In this document: piece after piece, positions 50,593 to 59,391 of the stretch
How positions within the stretch are numbered: the stretch's first letter is position 1
Layout of the letters: each line of letters starts with the position of its first letter
Program-made: the position numbers and the translations under genes
Assembly: GCF_001426195.1 (NCBI RefSeq)
Contig: NZ_LMRS01000061.1
Span: 19,881 to 83,880 of the forward strand
From: Sphingomonas sp. Leaf339
GTDB lineage: Bacteria; Pseudomonadota; Alphaproteobacteria; Sphingomonadales; Sphingomonadaceae
Direction: 5' to 3'
DNA length: 64,000 nt
The notes under the pieces: generated by a model
The model's database searches: none
Told to the model about the DNA's origin: nothing
Seen by the model: the letters and a program-made list of their open reading frames with translations, nothing else

Positions 50593-51570
50593 TTACGGTG
50601 CCGGGCGTTCGGGTTGGGCTTCGGCGAGGTAGACGGCGAAGAGGCCGTCGGGATCGGTCCATTCCGCCACCGGCGTCCAGCCGCCGGTACGCAACAGGAT
50701 GCGCGCGTCGCGGGGTCCATATTTGTGGCTGTTCTCCGTATGGATGGTCTCGCCTGCTGCGATCGAGAAAGGGCGGCCATCGACGGTGAAGTCGGCGTCG
50801 CTCACCGCCTCCAGATGCATTTCGATGCGGGCGCGGTCGTCGTTCCAGCGGGCAACGTGGCGGAACGCGTAGAGGGGAACGGTGCCATCCAGCTCGCGGT
50901 TCATCCGGTCGAGCAGGTTCATGTTGAACGCTGCCGTCACACCGGCGGCGTCGTCATAGGCGGGGACGAGGATGTCGGCCGACTTGATCCGGTCCATCCC
51001 GATCAGCAGCATTGCGCCTTCGCCGAGCGAGGCGCGCATGGTGCGGAGCAGATCGGTGGCCATCAGCGGTGTCATGTTGCCGATGGTCGATCCGGGAAAA
51101 AAGCCTAGCTTCGGGGCGTCGGCGATGGTCCGGGGGAGGGCCAGCGGACGCATGAAATCCGCCTCGAACGGCAGCACGAGCAGATTGGGGAAGGCGGCCG
51201 ACAATGTCTTCGACGAGTCGCGCAGGAAATCGCCGGAGATGTCGATGGGCACATAGGCCGATGGTTCGACACAACGGAGCAGGAGCGGCGTCTTGGCCGA
51301 GGAGCCGGAGCCGAATTCGACTACGGCGCGACCGGGGCCGACGAGGTCGCGGACTTCGTTGCCGATCCGGTCGAGGATACCGATCTCGGTCCGGGTGGGA
51401 TAATATTCCGGCAGGTCGGTGATCGCTTCGAACAGCTCCGACCCACGACGGTCGTAGAACCAGCGGGCGGGGATGGCGCGCGGACGCCGTTCCAGCCCGG
51501 CGAGCACATCGGCACGGAAGGCGGGATCGGCGAGGCTACGCTGACCGTCCTCGATATCGGGCTTCAGCAT
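50593..51570 (-). CDS. egtD: L-histidine N(alpha)-methyltransferase EgtD
   Basis: 325 residues from the ATG at 51570. The family signature LPEYYPTRTEIGIL is followed by the SAM site VVEFGSGSSAKTPLLL and FFPGSTIGNMTP, and the end has ENSHKYGP as in known EgtD. It trimethylates histidine to hercynine, the first step of ergothioneine biosynthesis in the cytoplasm. The start is 3 nt after the egtB stop, so both are translated together. Confidence 0.95.
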   Translation of the reverse strand: MLKPDIEDGQRSLADPAFRADVLAGLERRPRAIPARWFYDRRGSELFEAITDLPEYYPTRTEIGILDRIGNEVRDLVGPGRAVVEFGSGSSAKTPLLLRCVEPSAYVPIDISGDFLRDSSKTLSAAFPNLLVLPFEADFMRPLALPRTIADAPKLGFFPGSTIGNMTPLMATDLLRTMRASLGEGAMLLIGMDRIKSADILVPAYDDAAGVTAAFNMNLLDRMNRELDGTVPLYAFRHVARWNDDRARIEMHLEAVSDADFTVDGRPFSIAAGETIHTENSHKYGPRDARILLRTGGWTPVAEWTDPDGLFAVYLAEAQPERPAP

Positions 51571-51572
51571 GG

Positions 51573-52829
51573 TCAGAGGTCCTTCGCGAGACGAACGCCG
51601 GTGAACTGCCAACGCTGGTGCGGATAAAAGAAATTACGGTAGCTGGCACGGGCATGGCCGCGGGGCGTCGCGCAACTGCCGCCGCGCAGGATGAACTGCC
51701 CGCTCATGAACTTGCCGTTATATTCGCCGACCGCGCCCTCGGCGGCCTGGAAACCGGGATAGGGGCGGTAGGCGCTGCCGGTCCACTCCCAAACATCGCC
51801 GAAGAAGGCGGGGCCGGCGGTGGCGGGCCGTGGTTCGACGGGACCGGCAGTGTCCATCTGGTTGCCGTCGGCGGGATCATGCTGCGCGGCGGCGGCTTCC
51901 CATTCCGCCTCGGTCGGCAGGCGCGCGCCGGCCCAACTGGCATAGGCGTCGGCCTCGAAAAAGCTGACATGCGTGACGGGCGCGGCGGGATCGATCGCGC
52001 GGCGACCATCGAGACCGAAGCGCGTCCAGCCGCCGTCGCGTTCCTCCCAATACAACGGTGCATCGATGGCGTTGGTCTTCACCCAGTTCCAGCCATCGGC
52101 CAGCCACCAGCGCGCCTCGCGATAGCCGCCATCGGCGATGAACGCGGCCCATTCGCCGTTGGTGATGGTGCGATCGGCTAGCGCGTGCGGGGCCAGCAGG
52201 GCCTGATGGCGCGGGCCTTCGCAATCGAAGGCGAAACCGTCGCCGGCGTGACCGATATCGACAATGCCGCTTTGCCCCTCGATCCAGCCGATCGGGCCGG
52301 GCATCGCCACCGGCACCTTGCGCGGGGCGGGCCAGATGGCGGGTTCGAGCGGGTTTTCAGCGAACAGATGCAGGATGTCGGTGACGAGCAATTCCTGATG
52401 CTGTTCCTCGTGATGGCAACCGAGTGCCACCAGGTCCTGCACGGCGGTGGGCAGGGTCGGCAGGGCGGCGACCAACGCAGCATCGACATGGGCGCGGTAG
52501 GCGCGAACCTCGTCCAGCGTCGGGCGGGTCACCATGCCGCGCCGGTCGCGGGCATGGCGGCGACCCTCCGCCTCGTAATAGCTGTTGAACAGGAAGGGCC
52601 AGCGTTCGTCGTGCAGGGCATAACCGGCGACGTGATCGCGGAGGACGAAGGTCTCGAAAAACCACGTCGTGTGGGCAAGATGCCATTTGGTCGGGCTGGC
52701 ATCGGGCATCGACTGGACCGTCGCGTCGGCATCCGACAGCGGTGCCGCCAACGCGAGACTAAGAGCGCGCACCGCCGCATAGCGTTCGGTCAGGGAATGG
52801 GTTTGCCCCGCTATCGCCGTCTGGATCAT
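51573..52829 (-). CDS. egtB: Ergothioneine synthase EgtB (iron-dependent sulfoxide synthase)
   Basis: 418 residues from the ATG at 52829. The DinB-like domain gives the three iron ligands His53 (LAHTTWFFE), His140 and His144 (HHEEQHQEL). The formylglycine-enzyme-like C-terminal domain reads THVSFFEADAYASWAGARLPTEAEWE and FFGDVWEWTGSAYRPYPG, ending LRGGSCATPRGHARASYRNFF. It joins hercynine to a thiol (cysteine or gamma-glutamylcysteine). No egtC or egtE gene is in the window. Confidence 0.95.
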   Translation of the reverse strand: MIQTAIAGQTHSLTERYAAVRALSLALAAPLSDADATVQSMPDASPTKWHLAHTTWFFETFVLRDHVAGYALHDERWPFLFNSYYEAEGRRHARDRRGMVTRPTLDEVRAYRAHVDAALVAALPTLPTAVQDLVALGCHHEEQHQELLVTDILHLFAENPLEPAIWPAPRKVPVAMPGPIGWIEGQSGIVDIGHAGDGFAFDCEGPRHQALLAPHALADRTITNGEWAAFIADGGYREARWWLADGWNWVKTNAIDAPLYWEERDGGWTRFGLDGRRAIDPAAPVTHVSFFEADAYASWAGARLPTEAEWEAAAAQHDPADGNQMDTAGPVEPRPATAGPAFFGDVWEWTGSAYRPYPGFQAAEGAVGEYNGKFMSGQFILRGGSCATPRGHARASYRNFFYPHQRWQFTGVRLAKDL

Positions 52830-52867
52830 GCCCCGCACCTCAATCAATCGGCGCGAAGCGTGATGAC

Positions 52868-53419
52868 TCAGCGCGTTCCCCCCGGAACCCACAAAACGTC
52901 GCCAGCCCCGTTTTGGTTCAGTGCCCGCGCGGCGACGAACAGGTAATCGGACAGTCGATTGATATAGGTTGCCGCCGACGGGCTGATCGCGGCGCCGACC
53001 GCGGCGACCGAACGCTCGGCGCGGCGCACGATCGCGCGGGCGAGATGCAGGGAGGCCGCACCGGCATCACCACCGGGCAGAATGAAACTGGTCAGCGGCG
53101 ACAGATGGTCGTTCAGCGCATCGATCGCTCGTTCCAGCCGCGTGGCCTGCGCCGGGATCACGCGCAACGCACCCTCGATCCCGATCGGGGTTGCCAGATC
53201 GGCGCCGAGATCGAACAGGTCGTTCTGGATCAGTGCCAGTTCATCCCGCACCGGACCGGCTGGAATGGCGACAAGGGCAACGCCGATCGCGCTGTTCGCC
53301 TCGTCCACGTCGCCGATCGCGGCCATGCGGGGATCGGCCTTTGACACGCGTGAGCCATCGACCAGCCCGGTGGTGCCGTCATCGCCGGTGCGCGTGTAAA
53401 TCTTGTTGAGCTTGACCAT
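52868..53419 (-). CDS. Cob(I)yrinic acid a,c-diamide adenosyltransferase, PduO type
   Basis: 183 residues with the family ATP site KIYTRTGDDGTTGLVDGSRVSK at the N-terminus, DEANSAIGVAL, and FILPGGDAGAASLHLARAIVRRAER. It transfers the adenosyl group of ATP to cobalamin. Lies 38 nt before egtB on the same strand, but cobalamin has no known role in ergothioneine synthesis, so co-location is probably incidental. Confidence 0.93.
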   Translation of the reverse strand: MVKLNKIYTRTGDDGTTGLVDGSRVSKADPRMAAIGDVDEANSAIGVALVAIPAGPVRDELALIQNDLFDLGADLATPIGIEGALRVIPAQATRLERAIDALNDHLSPLTSFILPGGDAGAASLHLARAIVRRAERSVAAVGAAISPSAATYINRLSDYLFVAARALNQNGAGDVLWVPGGTR

Positions 53420-53432
53420 CCGGTCGAAACGA

Positions 53433-53660
53433 TCAGGTGCGACCGGCGGCGAACAGGATCAGCACGACGATCAGGATCGCGCCGGCCTGAAAGAAAATGC
53501 GCTGCTGCATCATCCGATTGGATTTCAACGCGGCGCGCGTCGGGCCTTCGCCCCTGACCTCTGCGGTCGAATCCTGGAGGAAGGCGATGACCCCACGCAC
53601 CAGCGCCACGACCGTCGCGATCATGGCCGCGATCAGCAGGATTATCAGGAAGGTGTTCAT
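53433..53660 (-). CDS. Twin transmembrane (HIG1-like) small protein
   Basis: 75 residues: first helix FLIILLIAAMIATVVALVRG, then a loop with LKSNRMMQQR, second helix IFFQAGAILIVVLILFAAG. This is the twin-TM/HIG1-like pattern common in alphaproteobacteria, where the SNxMMxxR loop is conserved. It lies 13 nt before the adenosyltransferase gene. HIG1 relatives associate with respiratory complexes; no direct evidence here. Confidence 0.85.
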   Translation of the reverse strand: MNTFLIILLIAAMIATVVALVRGVIAFLQDSTAEVRGEGPTRAALKSNRMMQQRIFFQAGAILIVVLILFAAGRT

Positions 53661-53669
53661 GATCTTAAT

Positions 53670-54548
53670 TTAGGCGCTCGCCGCCGAAAAGCCAGAGGGC
53701 AAGCGGCCGGCGCGCAGCGACGCGGCGAGCGCCGGGCCGTCCGCGCCATCCGCCCGCATCGCGGCCAGCGTGGGCGCGCCGTGGCGCTTGGCGAGGCGTT
53801 CGCCATCGGCGCCGACCAGCAGGGCGTGATGATGATAGGCGGGGGTCGGCAGGCCGAGCAGCGCCTGTAGCAGCCGGTGGACATGGGTCGCGTCGAACAG
53901 GTCGAGGCCGCGCACCACATCGGTCACGCCCTGCGCCGCATCGTCGATGGTGACGGCGAGATGGTAGCTGGCCGGGGCATCCTTGCGGGCCAGCACGACA
54001 TCGCCCTGCGGTGCGGGGTCGGCTACGATCCGGCCGGCGCGATCGTCGTGCCAGTCGAGCAGGCCGGCCACCGCCATCGCGGCCGGCAGGTCGAGCCGCC
54101 AGCAATGCGGCTGGTCGATCCGGTTGGCGATCTCGGCGTCGGTCAGGTGACGGCAGGTGCCGGCATAGGCGGGGGTGGGGCCATGCGGCGCGGTGGTGCT
54201 GGCGGCGATCTCGGCACGCGTGCAGAAACAGGGGTAGACGAGGCGATCCGCCTTGAACCGGTCGAGCGCGGACTGATACAGGGGCAGGCGCTGCGACTGG
54301 AAGACGGGGCCTTCCCAGTTCAGGCCCAGCCACGCCAGATCGGCGAGGGTCGTGTCGACATGCTCGGGCCGGCTGCGGGTGCCGTCGATATCCTCGATCC
54401 GCAGCAGGAACCGGCCGCCGCGCTCGACCGCGTGATCGTGGGCGCGAACAGCCGAGAAGGCATGACCCAGATGCAGACGGCCGGTGGGGCTCGGCGCAAA
54501 GCGGGTGACGACACCCCCTTGACCGTGAATCGGTCGCTGTGCTGTCAT
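53670..54548 (-). CDS. gluQ: Glutamyl-Q tRNA(Asp) synthetase GluQ
   Basis: 292 residues, about the length of GluQRS rather than full GltX. FAPSPTGRLHLGHA carries the HIGH motif, RIEDIDGTRSRPEH follows, the zinc-binding cysteine stretch YPCFCTRAEI with GTCRH is present, and LAKRHGA stands in for KMSKS. It glutamylates queuosine in tRNA(Asp) and lacks the anticodon-binding domain. Divergent from the HNH gene. Confidence 0.94.
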   Translation of the reverse strand: MTAQRPIHGQGGVVTRFAPSPTGRLHLGHAFSAVRAHDHAVERGGRFLLRIEDIDGTRSRPEHVDTTLADLAWLGLNWEGPVFQSQRLPLYQSALDRFKADRLVYPCFCTRAEIAASTTAPHGPTPAYAGTCRHLTDAEIANRIDQPHCWRLDLPAAMAVAGLLDWHDDRAGRIVADPAPQGDVVLARKDAPASYHLAVTIDDAAQGVTDVVRGLDLFDATHVHRLLQALLGLPTPAYHHHALLVGADGERLAKRHGAPTLAAMRADGADGPALAASLRAGRLPSGFSAASA

Positions 54549-54616
54549 GGTCGGGCTGTCATGACAGCGTCATGCCGATCGGCGAGAGCCGCCGTCGACT
54601 TTGCTTGGGAGGGCCC

Positions 54617-55183
54617 GTGTTTCATCCCGACCTGATCCGACACCCGGACGGCTGTCCGACGCTGGTGTTGAACGCCGATTATACGCCTCTGTCCTATTAT
54701 CCACTCAGCCTGTGGCCATGGCAGACCGCGGTCAAGGCGATGTTCCTCGACCGCGTCGACGTCGTGGCGCATTACGAGCGCGAGGTGCACAGCGCGTCGA
54801 TCTCGCTGAAGCTGCCATCGGTGATCGCGCTGAAGCAGTTCGTGAAGCCGTCGCAATTTCCCGCCTTTACCCGGTTCAACCTGTTCCTGCGCGATCGCTT
54901 CGCCTGCCAATATTGCGGGCATGGCCGCGACCTGACGTTCGACCATGTCGTGCCGCGCGCGCAAGGGGGACGAACGACATGGGAGAATGTGGTCACCGCG
55001 TGCGCGCCGTGCAATCTGCGAAAAGGTGGGCGGACGCCGAAACAGGCGGCGATGCCGCTGCATATCGAACCTATCCGGCCGACCAACTGGCACCTGCAGG
55101 AGCATGGCCGATCCTTTCCCCCCAATTACCTGCATGAGACATGGCACGACTGGCTCTATTGGGACGTTGAGCTGGATGCGTAA
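54617..55183 (+). CDS. HNH endonuclease family protein
   Basis: 188 residues from the GTG at 54617 with GGGAGGGCCC upstream. LVLNADYTPLSYYPLSLWPWQTAV is the conserved N-terminal region of the alphaproteobacterial HNH protein that stands beside gluQ or core genes. The nuclease site is CQYCGHGRDLTFDHVVPRA with GGRTTWENVVTACAPCN supplying the other cysteines and Asn. A chromosomal house gene of unclear substrate rather than an intron or phage enzyme. Confidence 0.92.
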   Translation: MFHPDLIRHPDGCPTLVLNADYTPLSYYPLSLWPWQTAVKAMFLDRVDVVAHYEREVHSASISLKLPSVIALKQFVKPSQFPAFTRFNLFLRDRFACQYCGHGRDLTFDHVVPRAQGGRTTWENVVTACAPCNLRKGGRTPKQAAMPLHIEPIRPTNWHLQEHGRSFPPNYLHETWHDWLYWDVELDA

Positions 55184-55198
55184 CAATCGAGGGCGACG

Positions 55199-55630
55199 AT
55201 GCAGGTGAAGACCATCACGGGGCGGGTGAAGACCATCACGGGAACGACGGCGATGCTGGCGGTGGCCACCACCCTGGCCGCCTGTGGACCAGGGCCGGAC
55301 GAGAAGCGCAAGGCCGCCGATGCGAAGGCGGCGGCATTTACCCCGCCATCGGTGACGTCGCGGCTGGATTTCGGCAGCTCGATGACGCGACGGTTCCGGA
55401 CGCTGGACCGCAATGCGGATGACGAGATCGATCGCACCGAGCTACCCCGCCGTAATACCCGGTTGCTGGAATTGGATCGCAACGGGGACGGCAAGATCAG
55501 CTCGATCGAGTTTTCCGAAGGGATGCTGGCGCGGTTCGACCGGATGGACCTGAACCACGACGGCACCGTCACCTCCGAAGAGCGGGCGGCGGCGGAAAGT
55601 GCGCCAGCGAAGCCAGCGCAGGGGGAATGA
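55199..55630 (+). CDS. EF-hand lipoprotein
   Basis: 143 residues with a lipobox-like LAACGPG about residue 29 and three EF-hand loops: DRNADDEIDRTEL, DRNGDGKISSIEF and DLNHDGTVTSEE, each with Asp/Asn at calcium positions. The N-terminus holds a duplicated hexapeptide (VKTITG twice, from a direct DNA repeat at 55203-55240), so a start after the duplication may be the older one. Likely a calcium-binding periplasmic lipoprotein. Starts 15 nt after the HNH stop. Confidence 0.85.
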   Translation: MQVKTITGRVKTITGTTAMLAVATTLAACGPGPDEKRKAADAKAAAFTPPSVTSRLDFGSSMTRRFRTLDRNADDEIDRTELPRRNTRLLELDRNGDGKISSIEFSEGMLARFDRMDLNHDGTVTSEERAAAESAPAKPAQGE

Positions 55631-55658
55631 CCTGACGCCGCCGTGCCGACCTTGTGCG

Positions 55659-57362
55659 TCATATCCGGCGTGGTTCGGTGGCCGATGGCAGGATGACGAC
55701 CGCGCGCGTGCCGCGGCTGGGTTCGCTGTCGATGGTCAGTGTGCCGTTCATCGCGGTCATCAGGCCACGGCAGATCGACAGGCCGAGGCCTGATCCCCGA
55801 ATGCCGTTTACCGGCGTGCCGACATGGCTGAACCGTTCGAACAGGACGGCCTGACCGGCGGCGCTGATACCGCTGCCAGTATCCGTGACGGTGATGGCGG
55901 TGCGAACCGCGTCGATGCTGTCGATCGTGATGATAACGCAGCCACCGGTAGGGGTGAAGCGGATGGCGTTCGTCGCGAGATTGACCATTACGCGTTCCAG
56001 CTTGCCGCGATCGGCGATCACGCGTTGATCGCTGTCGTGAGGCGGCATGAGCGTGACGCCGAAGGTCCGTGCCTGCCCCTCCACCACGGCGAGTGCATCC
56101 ACCGCAATGGTGCGCGGATTGCATTCGGTCAGATCGGCATCGACCAGCCCGGCATCCAGCCGTTCGAGATCGAGTATGTCGTTGAGCAGCGTCGTGACGC
56201 GGGTGCCGCCCGTATGAATCTGATCGACCCAGTTGCGCTGGGGTTGTGGCAATTCCCCTGCTCTAGCCAGCAGCGACGCGTTCAGGACCACGCTGCCCAG
56301 TGGCGAGCGGATTTCGTGGACGATGTCGATCAGTGCGTGTGCTCGCTTCGCTTCCAGGGCGATCAGGCGATCGCGTTCGGCGAGATACCGGTCGTTCAAT
56401 AATGTGGTGCGGACGGCGTAGATCAGCAATCCGCCAATCCCGATGAGCGCGCCCCAAAGGGAGCCCCGATGACTGATCTGAAGCGCCATGAGGAGCAGCA
56501 CGGCGGTCACCATCAGGGGGGAGACGTGCCGTGATGTCCGAAGCCAGGTCACCGGCCGGGAAGATCGTGGGCTTTTGTCGGTCCAGATCAGCAGCGACGC
56601 GTACACGATGAAGGCGGCGTCACCGAATGCCCAGATCGGGGAATTTCGATCAATGCCGTATCGGTTGAATACCCACACCGCGATGATGGTCGTGACGGCA
56701 TAGGTGCATAGCGTCACCGACAGGACAAAGATCAATTGCCGTATCCGACCCCGTTGGGTCAGAAATGATGTGATGGCCAGCAGAGCCAGAAGGACATTGG
56801 CCGAATAAAGATAGGCGACGACACCGGCCGTCAACGGCGCGGTAACGGTGATCGGCCTTGCCAGCAGGGTAAGCGATGCTCCCATCAACAGCGTCTGGCT
56901 TACGTCCAGTACGCGTAGTGCCCAGCCCTGATCCTCTTCGCCGCTCGGCAGCAATACGATCAGGAAAAAGACCTGCCGGGGGATCGAGCCGAAGTTCAAA
57001 AAGGCAAGCTCGCGACCGATAAGTGCCGGGGTGATCGTTGCCGCCCACCAGCCTACACCCCAGAAGACGAAGCCCAGGGTGACGACCCGCCAACGCCAAG
57101 CGCCCGGAAAGTCGGCTGGTCGAGGAGTCGTGACGATGGTGAGAACGGCGCATAGGCAGCACAGGAAGCCCAGTCCTACACCCATCGACCAAGTCTGATC
57201 GGGCAGCGCGATCGTGACGCCGACTTGTAGGGCTACACACAGGATCAACGCGGCGGTCCACCATCCGCGATGATCGAGGGGCGGTTGCGTGTCGGGCTCC
57301 TGGTCGGCCACCCAGCGGCCCGTCGCCGGTCGACGCGTGCGGCCGAAGGTGGCCGTGGCCAC
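55659..57362 (-). CDS. Membrane sensor histidine kinase
   Basis: 567 residues from a GTG at 57362. About eight to nine membrane helices fill residues 35-325 with no separate periplasmic domain. The kinase part has the H-box IVHEIRSPLGS with His349, the N-box VMVNLATNAIRFTP, and G-boxes VTDTGSGIS and GSGLGLSICRGL. It follows the response-regulator gene by 3 nt and is its partner. Signal unknown; a membrane-embedded sensor fits a lipid or redox cue. Confidence 0.92.
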   Translation of the reverse strand: MATATFGRTRRPATGRWVADQEPDTQPPLDHRGWWTAALILCVALQVGVTIALPDQTWSMGVGLGFLCCLCAVLTIVTTPRPADFPGAWRWRVVTLGFVFWGVGWWAATITPALIGRELAFLNFGSIPRQVFFLIVLLPSGEEDQGWALRVLDVSQTLLMGASLTLLARPITVTAPLTAGVVAYLYSANVLLALLAITSFLTQRGRIRQLIFVLSVTLCTYAVTTIIAVWVFNRYGIDRNSPIWAFGDAAFIVYASLLIWTDKSPRSSRPVTWLRTSRHVSPLMVTAVLLLMALQISHRGSLWGALIGIGGLLIYAVRTTLLNDRYLAERDRLIALEAKRAHALIDIVHEIRSPLGSVVLNASLLARAGELPQPQRNWVDQIHTGGTRVTTLLNDILDLERLDAGLVDADLTECNPRTIAVDALAVVEGQARTFGVTLMPPHDSDQRVIADRGKLERVMVNLATNAIRFTPTGGCVIITIDSIDAVRTAITVTDTGSGISAAGQAVLFERFSHVGTPVNGIRGSGLGLSICRGLMTAMNGTLTIDSEPSRGTRAVVILPSATEPRRI

Positions 57363-57365
57363 CGG

Positions 57366-57971
57366 TCAGGACAGTTTCAGGCGTTCGGCGAAGCGGCCGA
57401 GTTCGGCGATCGAGTTCGCGCCGACCTTGCGCATCAACTGCGCGCGGGCGACCTTTACGGTGATCTCGCTGAGGCCGAGATCGCCGGCGATCACCTTGTT
57501 CAGGCGGCCGGCGGCCGCTTGCAACAGGATGTGGCGCTCCCGGTCGGTCAATTCAGCATAGGCCGAATGCAATCGCACCAGTTCCTGTCGTTCGGCACGC
57601 GTCGCGCGCTCACTTTCCAGCGCCTGTGTCACGGCATCCAGTAGATCCTGCTCGCGGAACGGCTTGGTCAGGAAATCGGCGGCCCCCGCCTTCATCGCCG
57701 TGACGCTCATCGGAATATCGGCATAGCCGGTTACGAAGATGATCGGCAGCACGACATCCGCGTCGACCAGTTGCCGCTGAAGCTTCAGCCCATCGAGATT
57801 CGGCATCCGGACATCGAGCACGACGCAGCCGGCCGGACCGGTCATCGCCAGTTCGACGAACTCGGCGGCATTGGCGAATTTCCGCACGGTGCGGCCGGCC
57901 ATTTCCAGCACGTCGGCGATCGCGTCTCGCATCGACTCGTCGTCGTCCACCACGAAGACGGTTTGGGGCAT
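57366..57971 (-). CDS. FixJ-family response regulator
   Basis: 201 residues from the ATG at 57971 (a TTG one codon earlier is possible). Receiver domain with VFVVDDDESMRDA, phosphorylated Asp53 (VVLDVRMPNLDG) and Lys103 (LTKPF); LuxR-type helix-turn-helix LTDRERHILLQAAAGRLNKV, LGLSEITVKV. First gene of a two-gene operon with the histidine kinase. Targets unknown. Confidence 0.93.
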   Translation of the reverse strand: MPQTVFVVDDDESMRDAIADVLEMAGRTVRKFANAAEFVELAMTGPAGCVVLDVRMPNLDGLKLQRQLVDADVVLPIIFVTGYADIPMSVTAMKAGAADFLTKPFREQDLLDAVTQALESERATRAERQELVRLHSAYAELTDRERHILLQAAAGRLNKVIAGDLGLSEITVKVARAQLMRKVGANSIAELGRFAERLKLS

Positions 57972-57974
57972 CAA

Positions 57975-58192
57975 CAGGTCCCATCGTCATGCGATGGCAC
58001 CGTGCGATCGCGGCGGAGCGACCCGGGCTCTGTCGGAAAAGTTCCCGTGCCGCCCGTCATCGCTGAAAGCCGAAAGATGCCCATGACGCCAGCTTATCGC
58101 GTTCCACCACCGTTAGTCGAGATCATTCAGGGAATGGCGGAATCGAGCCGTTTCCTGCAGGTTCTGGCACCGACGATCGCGACTCCACCCTG
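57975..58192. other. Gap between a response regulator and an asparaginase gene
   Basis: About 220 bp. It must hold the promoter of the two-component operon. No further gene or structure was recognised. Confidence 0.35.
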
Positions 58193-59197
58193 TCAGGCGG
58201 TGAACAGCGATGCCGCCTTGTGCACGGTCGTCACACCGCGATCGTCAGTGACGGCGTAGGTGAAGCCCGGCAACAGGCAGAATGCGCCGATGGCACCACG
58301 CGGGTCGAGCGCCAGAAAGCCGACCTGAACGCCCTTGATCGCGTCGCCGCGCAGGCGGGCGATGTGGCGGACGACCTCCTCGCAAGCCTGTTGCGGGGTG
58401 CGCCCGGCCCGCATGGAGGCGACGACGCGCGCGGTGCCGGATACGCGCGTCACCTCCTCACCCAGACCGGTAGAGGTAGCAGCGCCGACGCCTGCCTCCA
58501 CATACAGGCCCGCGCCGACCTGAGGTGAGTCGCCGACGCGACCGGCCATCTTGAATGCCATCCCCGATGTCGTGCAGGCGCCGGCCATTCTGCCACCGGC
58601 ATCACGCGCCAGAATACCAATCGTATCATGGTCCAATGCACCGCCGGGCGTCCGGTAATCGGTATTCTCGCTGTTTGCGCGTGGTTGATACTTCGCGGTC
58701 TTCAGCCAGTCACGCCAGGCCTGCTCCGCCTCGGGGGTCAGCAGGTTGGTGCGGGGAAAACCCTGATCGCGGGCGAAGCGGGTCGCGCCGGCGCCGACCA
58801 GCATCGTGTGCGGCGTCCACTCCATCACCCGGCGCGCGACCGAGATGGCATGGATCGTATCTTCCAGCGCCGCGACGGCTCCGACGCCGCCGGCATCGTC
58901 CATGATGACCGCGTCCAGCGTGACATGGCCATCGCGATCAGGGTAGCCGCTATAACCGACCGAGTGATTGGTCGGATCCGCCTCCGGTACCATCGCACCG
59001 GCTTCGACCGCATCGATCAGCGATCCGCCCGCCCGCAACCGGGCAAAGGCGGCGTTGTTGGCGGCGGCACCGAAATCCCACGTCGACAGGATCGTCGCAC
59101 GATCGCCCGCCGATCGCGCCTTCGCCGCCGCCGTCAGTGGCAGCAATCCACCCATCAGCCCCGCCACCGCAAGAAAGGATCGCCGGTCGTTCATCAT
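58193..59197 (-). CDS. N(4)-(beta-N-acetylglucosaminyl)-L-asparaginase (glycosylasparaginase) family
   Basis: 334 residues with an RRSFLAVAGLMGGLLPLTA N-terminus, a twin-arginine export signal. The Ntn-hydrolase cleavage site is HDTIGILARD, cut before Thr192, which becomes the nucleophile of the beta chain. SGMAFKMAGRVGDSPQVGAG and GLYVEAGVGAATSTGLGEE line the substrate site as in flavobacterial and human glycosylasparaginase. It removes sugar-linked or plain asparagine side chains in the periplasm. Divergent from the TonB receptor gene. Confidence 0.92.
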   Translation of the reverse strand: MMNDRRSFLAVAGLMGGLLPLTAAAKARSAGDRATILSTWDFGAAANNAAFARLRAGGSLIDAVEAGAMVPEADPTNHSVGYSGYPDRDGHVTLDAVIMDDAGGVGAVAALEDTIHAISVARRVMEWTPHTMLVGAGATRFARDQGFPRTNLLTPEAEQAWRDWLKTAKYQPRANSENTDYRTPGGALDHDTIGILARDAGGRMAGACTTSGMAFKMAGRVGDSPQVGAGLYVEAGVGAATSTGLGEEVTRVSGTARVVASMRAGRTPQQACEEVVRHIARLRGDAIKGVQVGFLALDPRGAIGAFCLLPGFTYAVTDDRGVTTVHKAASLFTA

Positions 59198-59391
59198 GAT
59201 GGTCCCTTACCGTCGCAGCCGGGTGGCGCGTTTCCACGACAATCCCGACAAATTTGCCGCATGCAAAGTATAATCTGCAGAAGGGTCATAAGCAGGTACT
59301 ATTTAGGTATTGACGGGTTGCCTGATTTGGCAAACTTTGGTCCTCATTCCCCGAACGTGTCAGGGCGCGGCGGGGGCAAAGGGGAAACATC

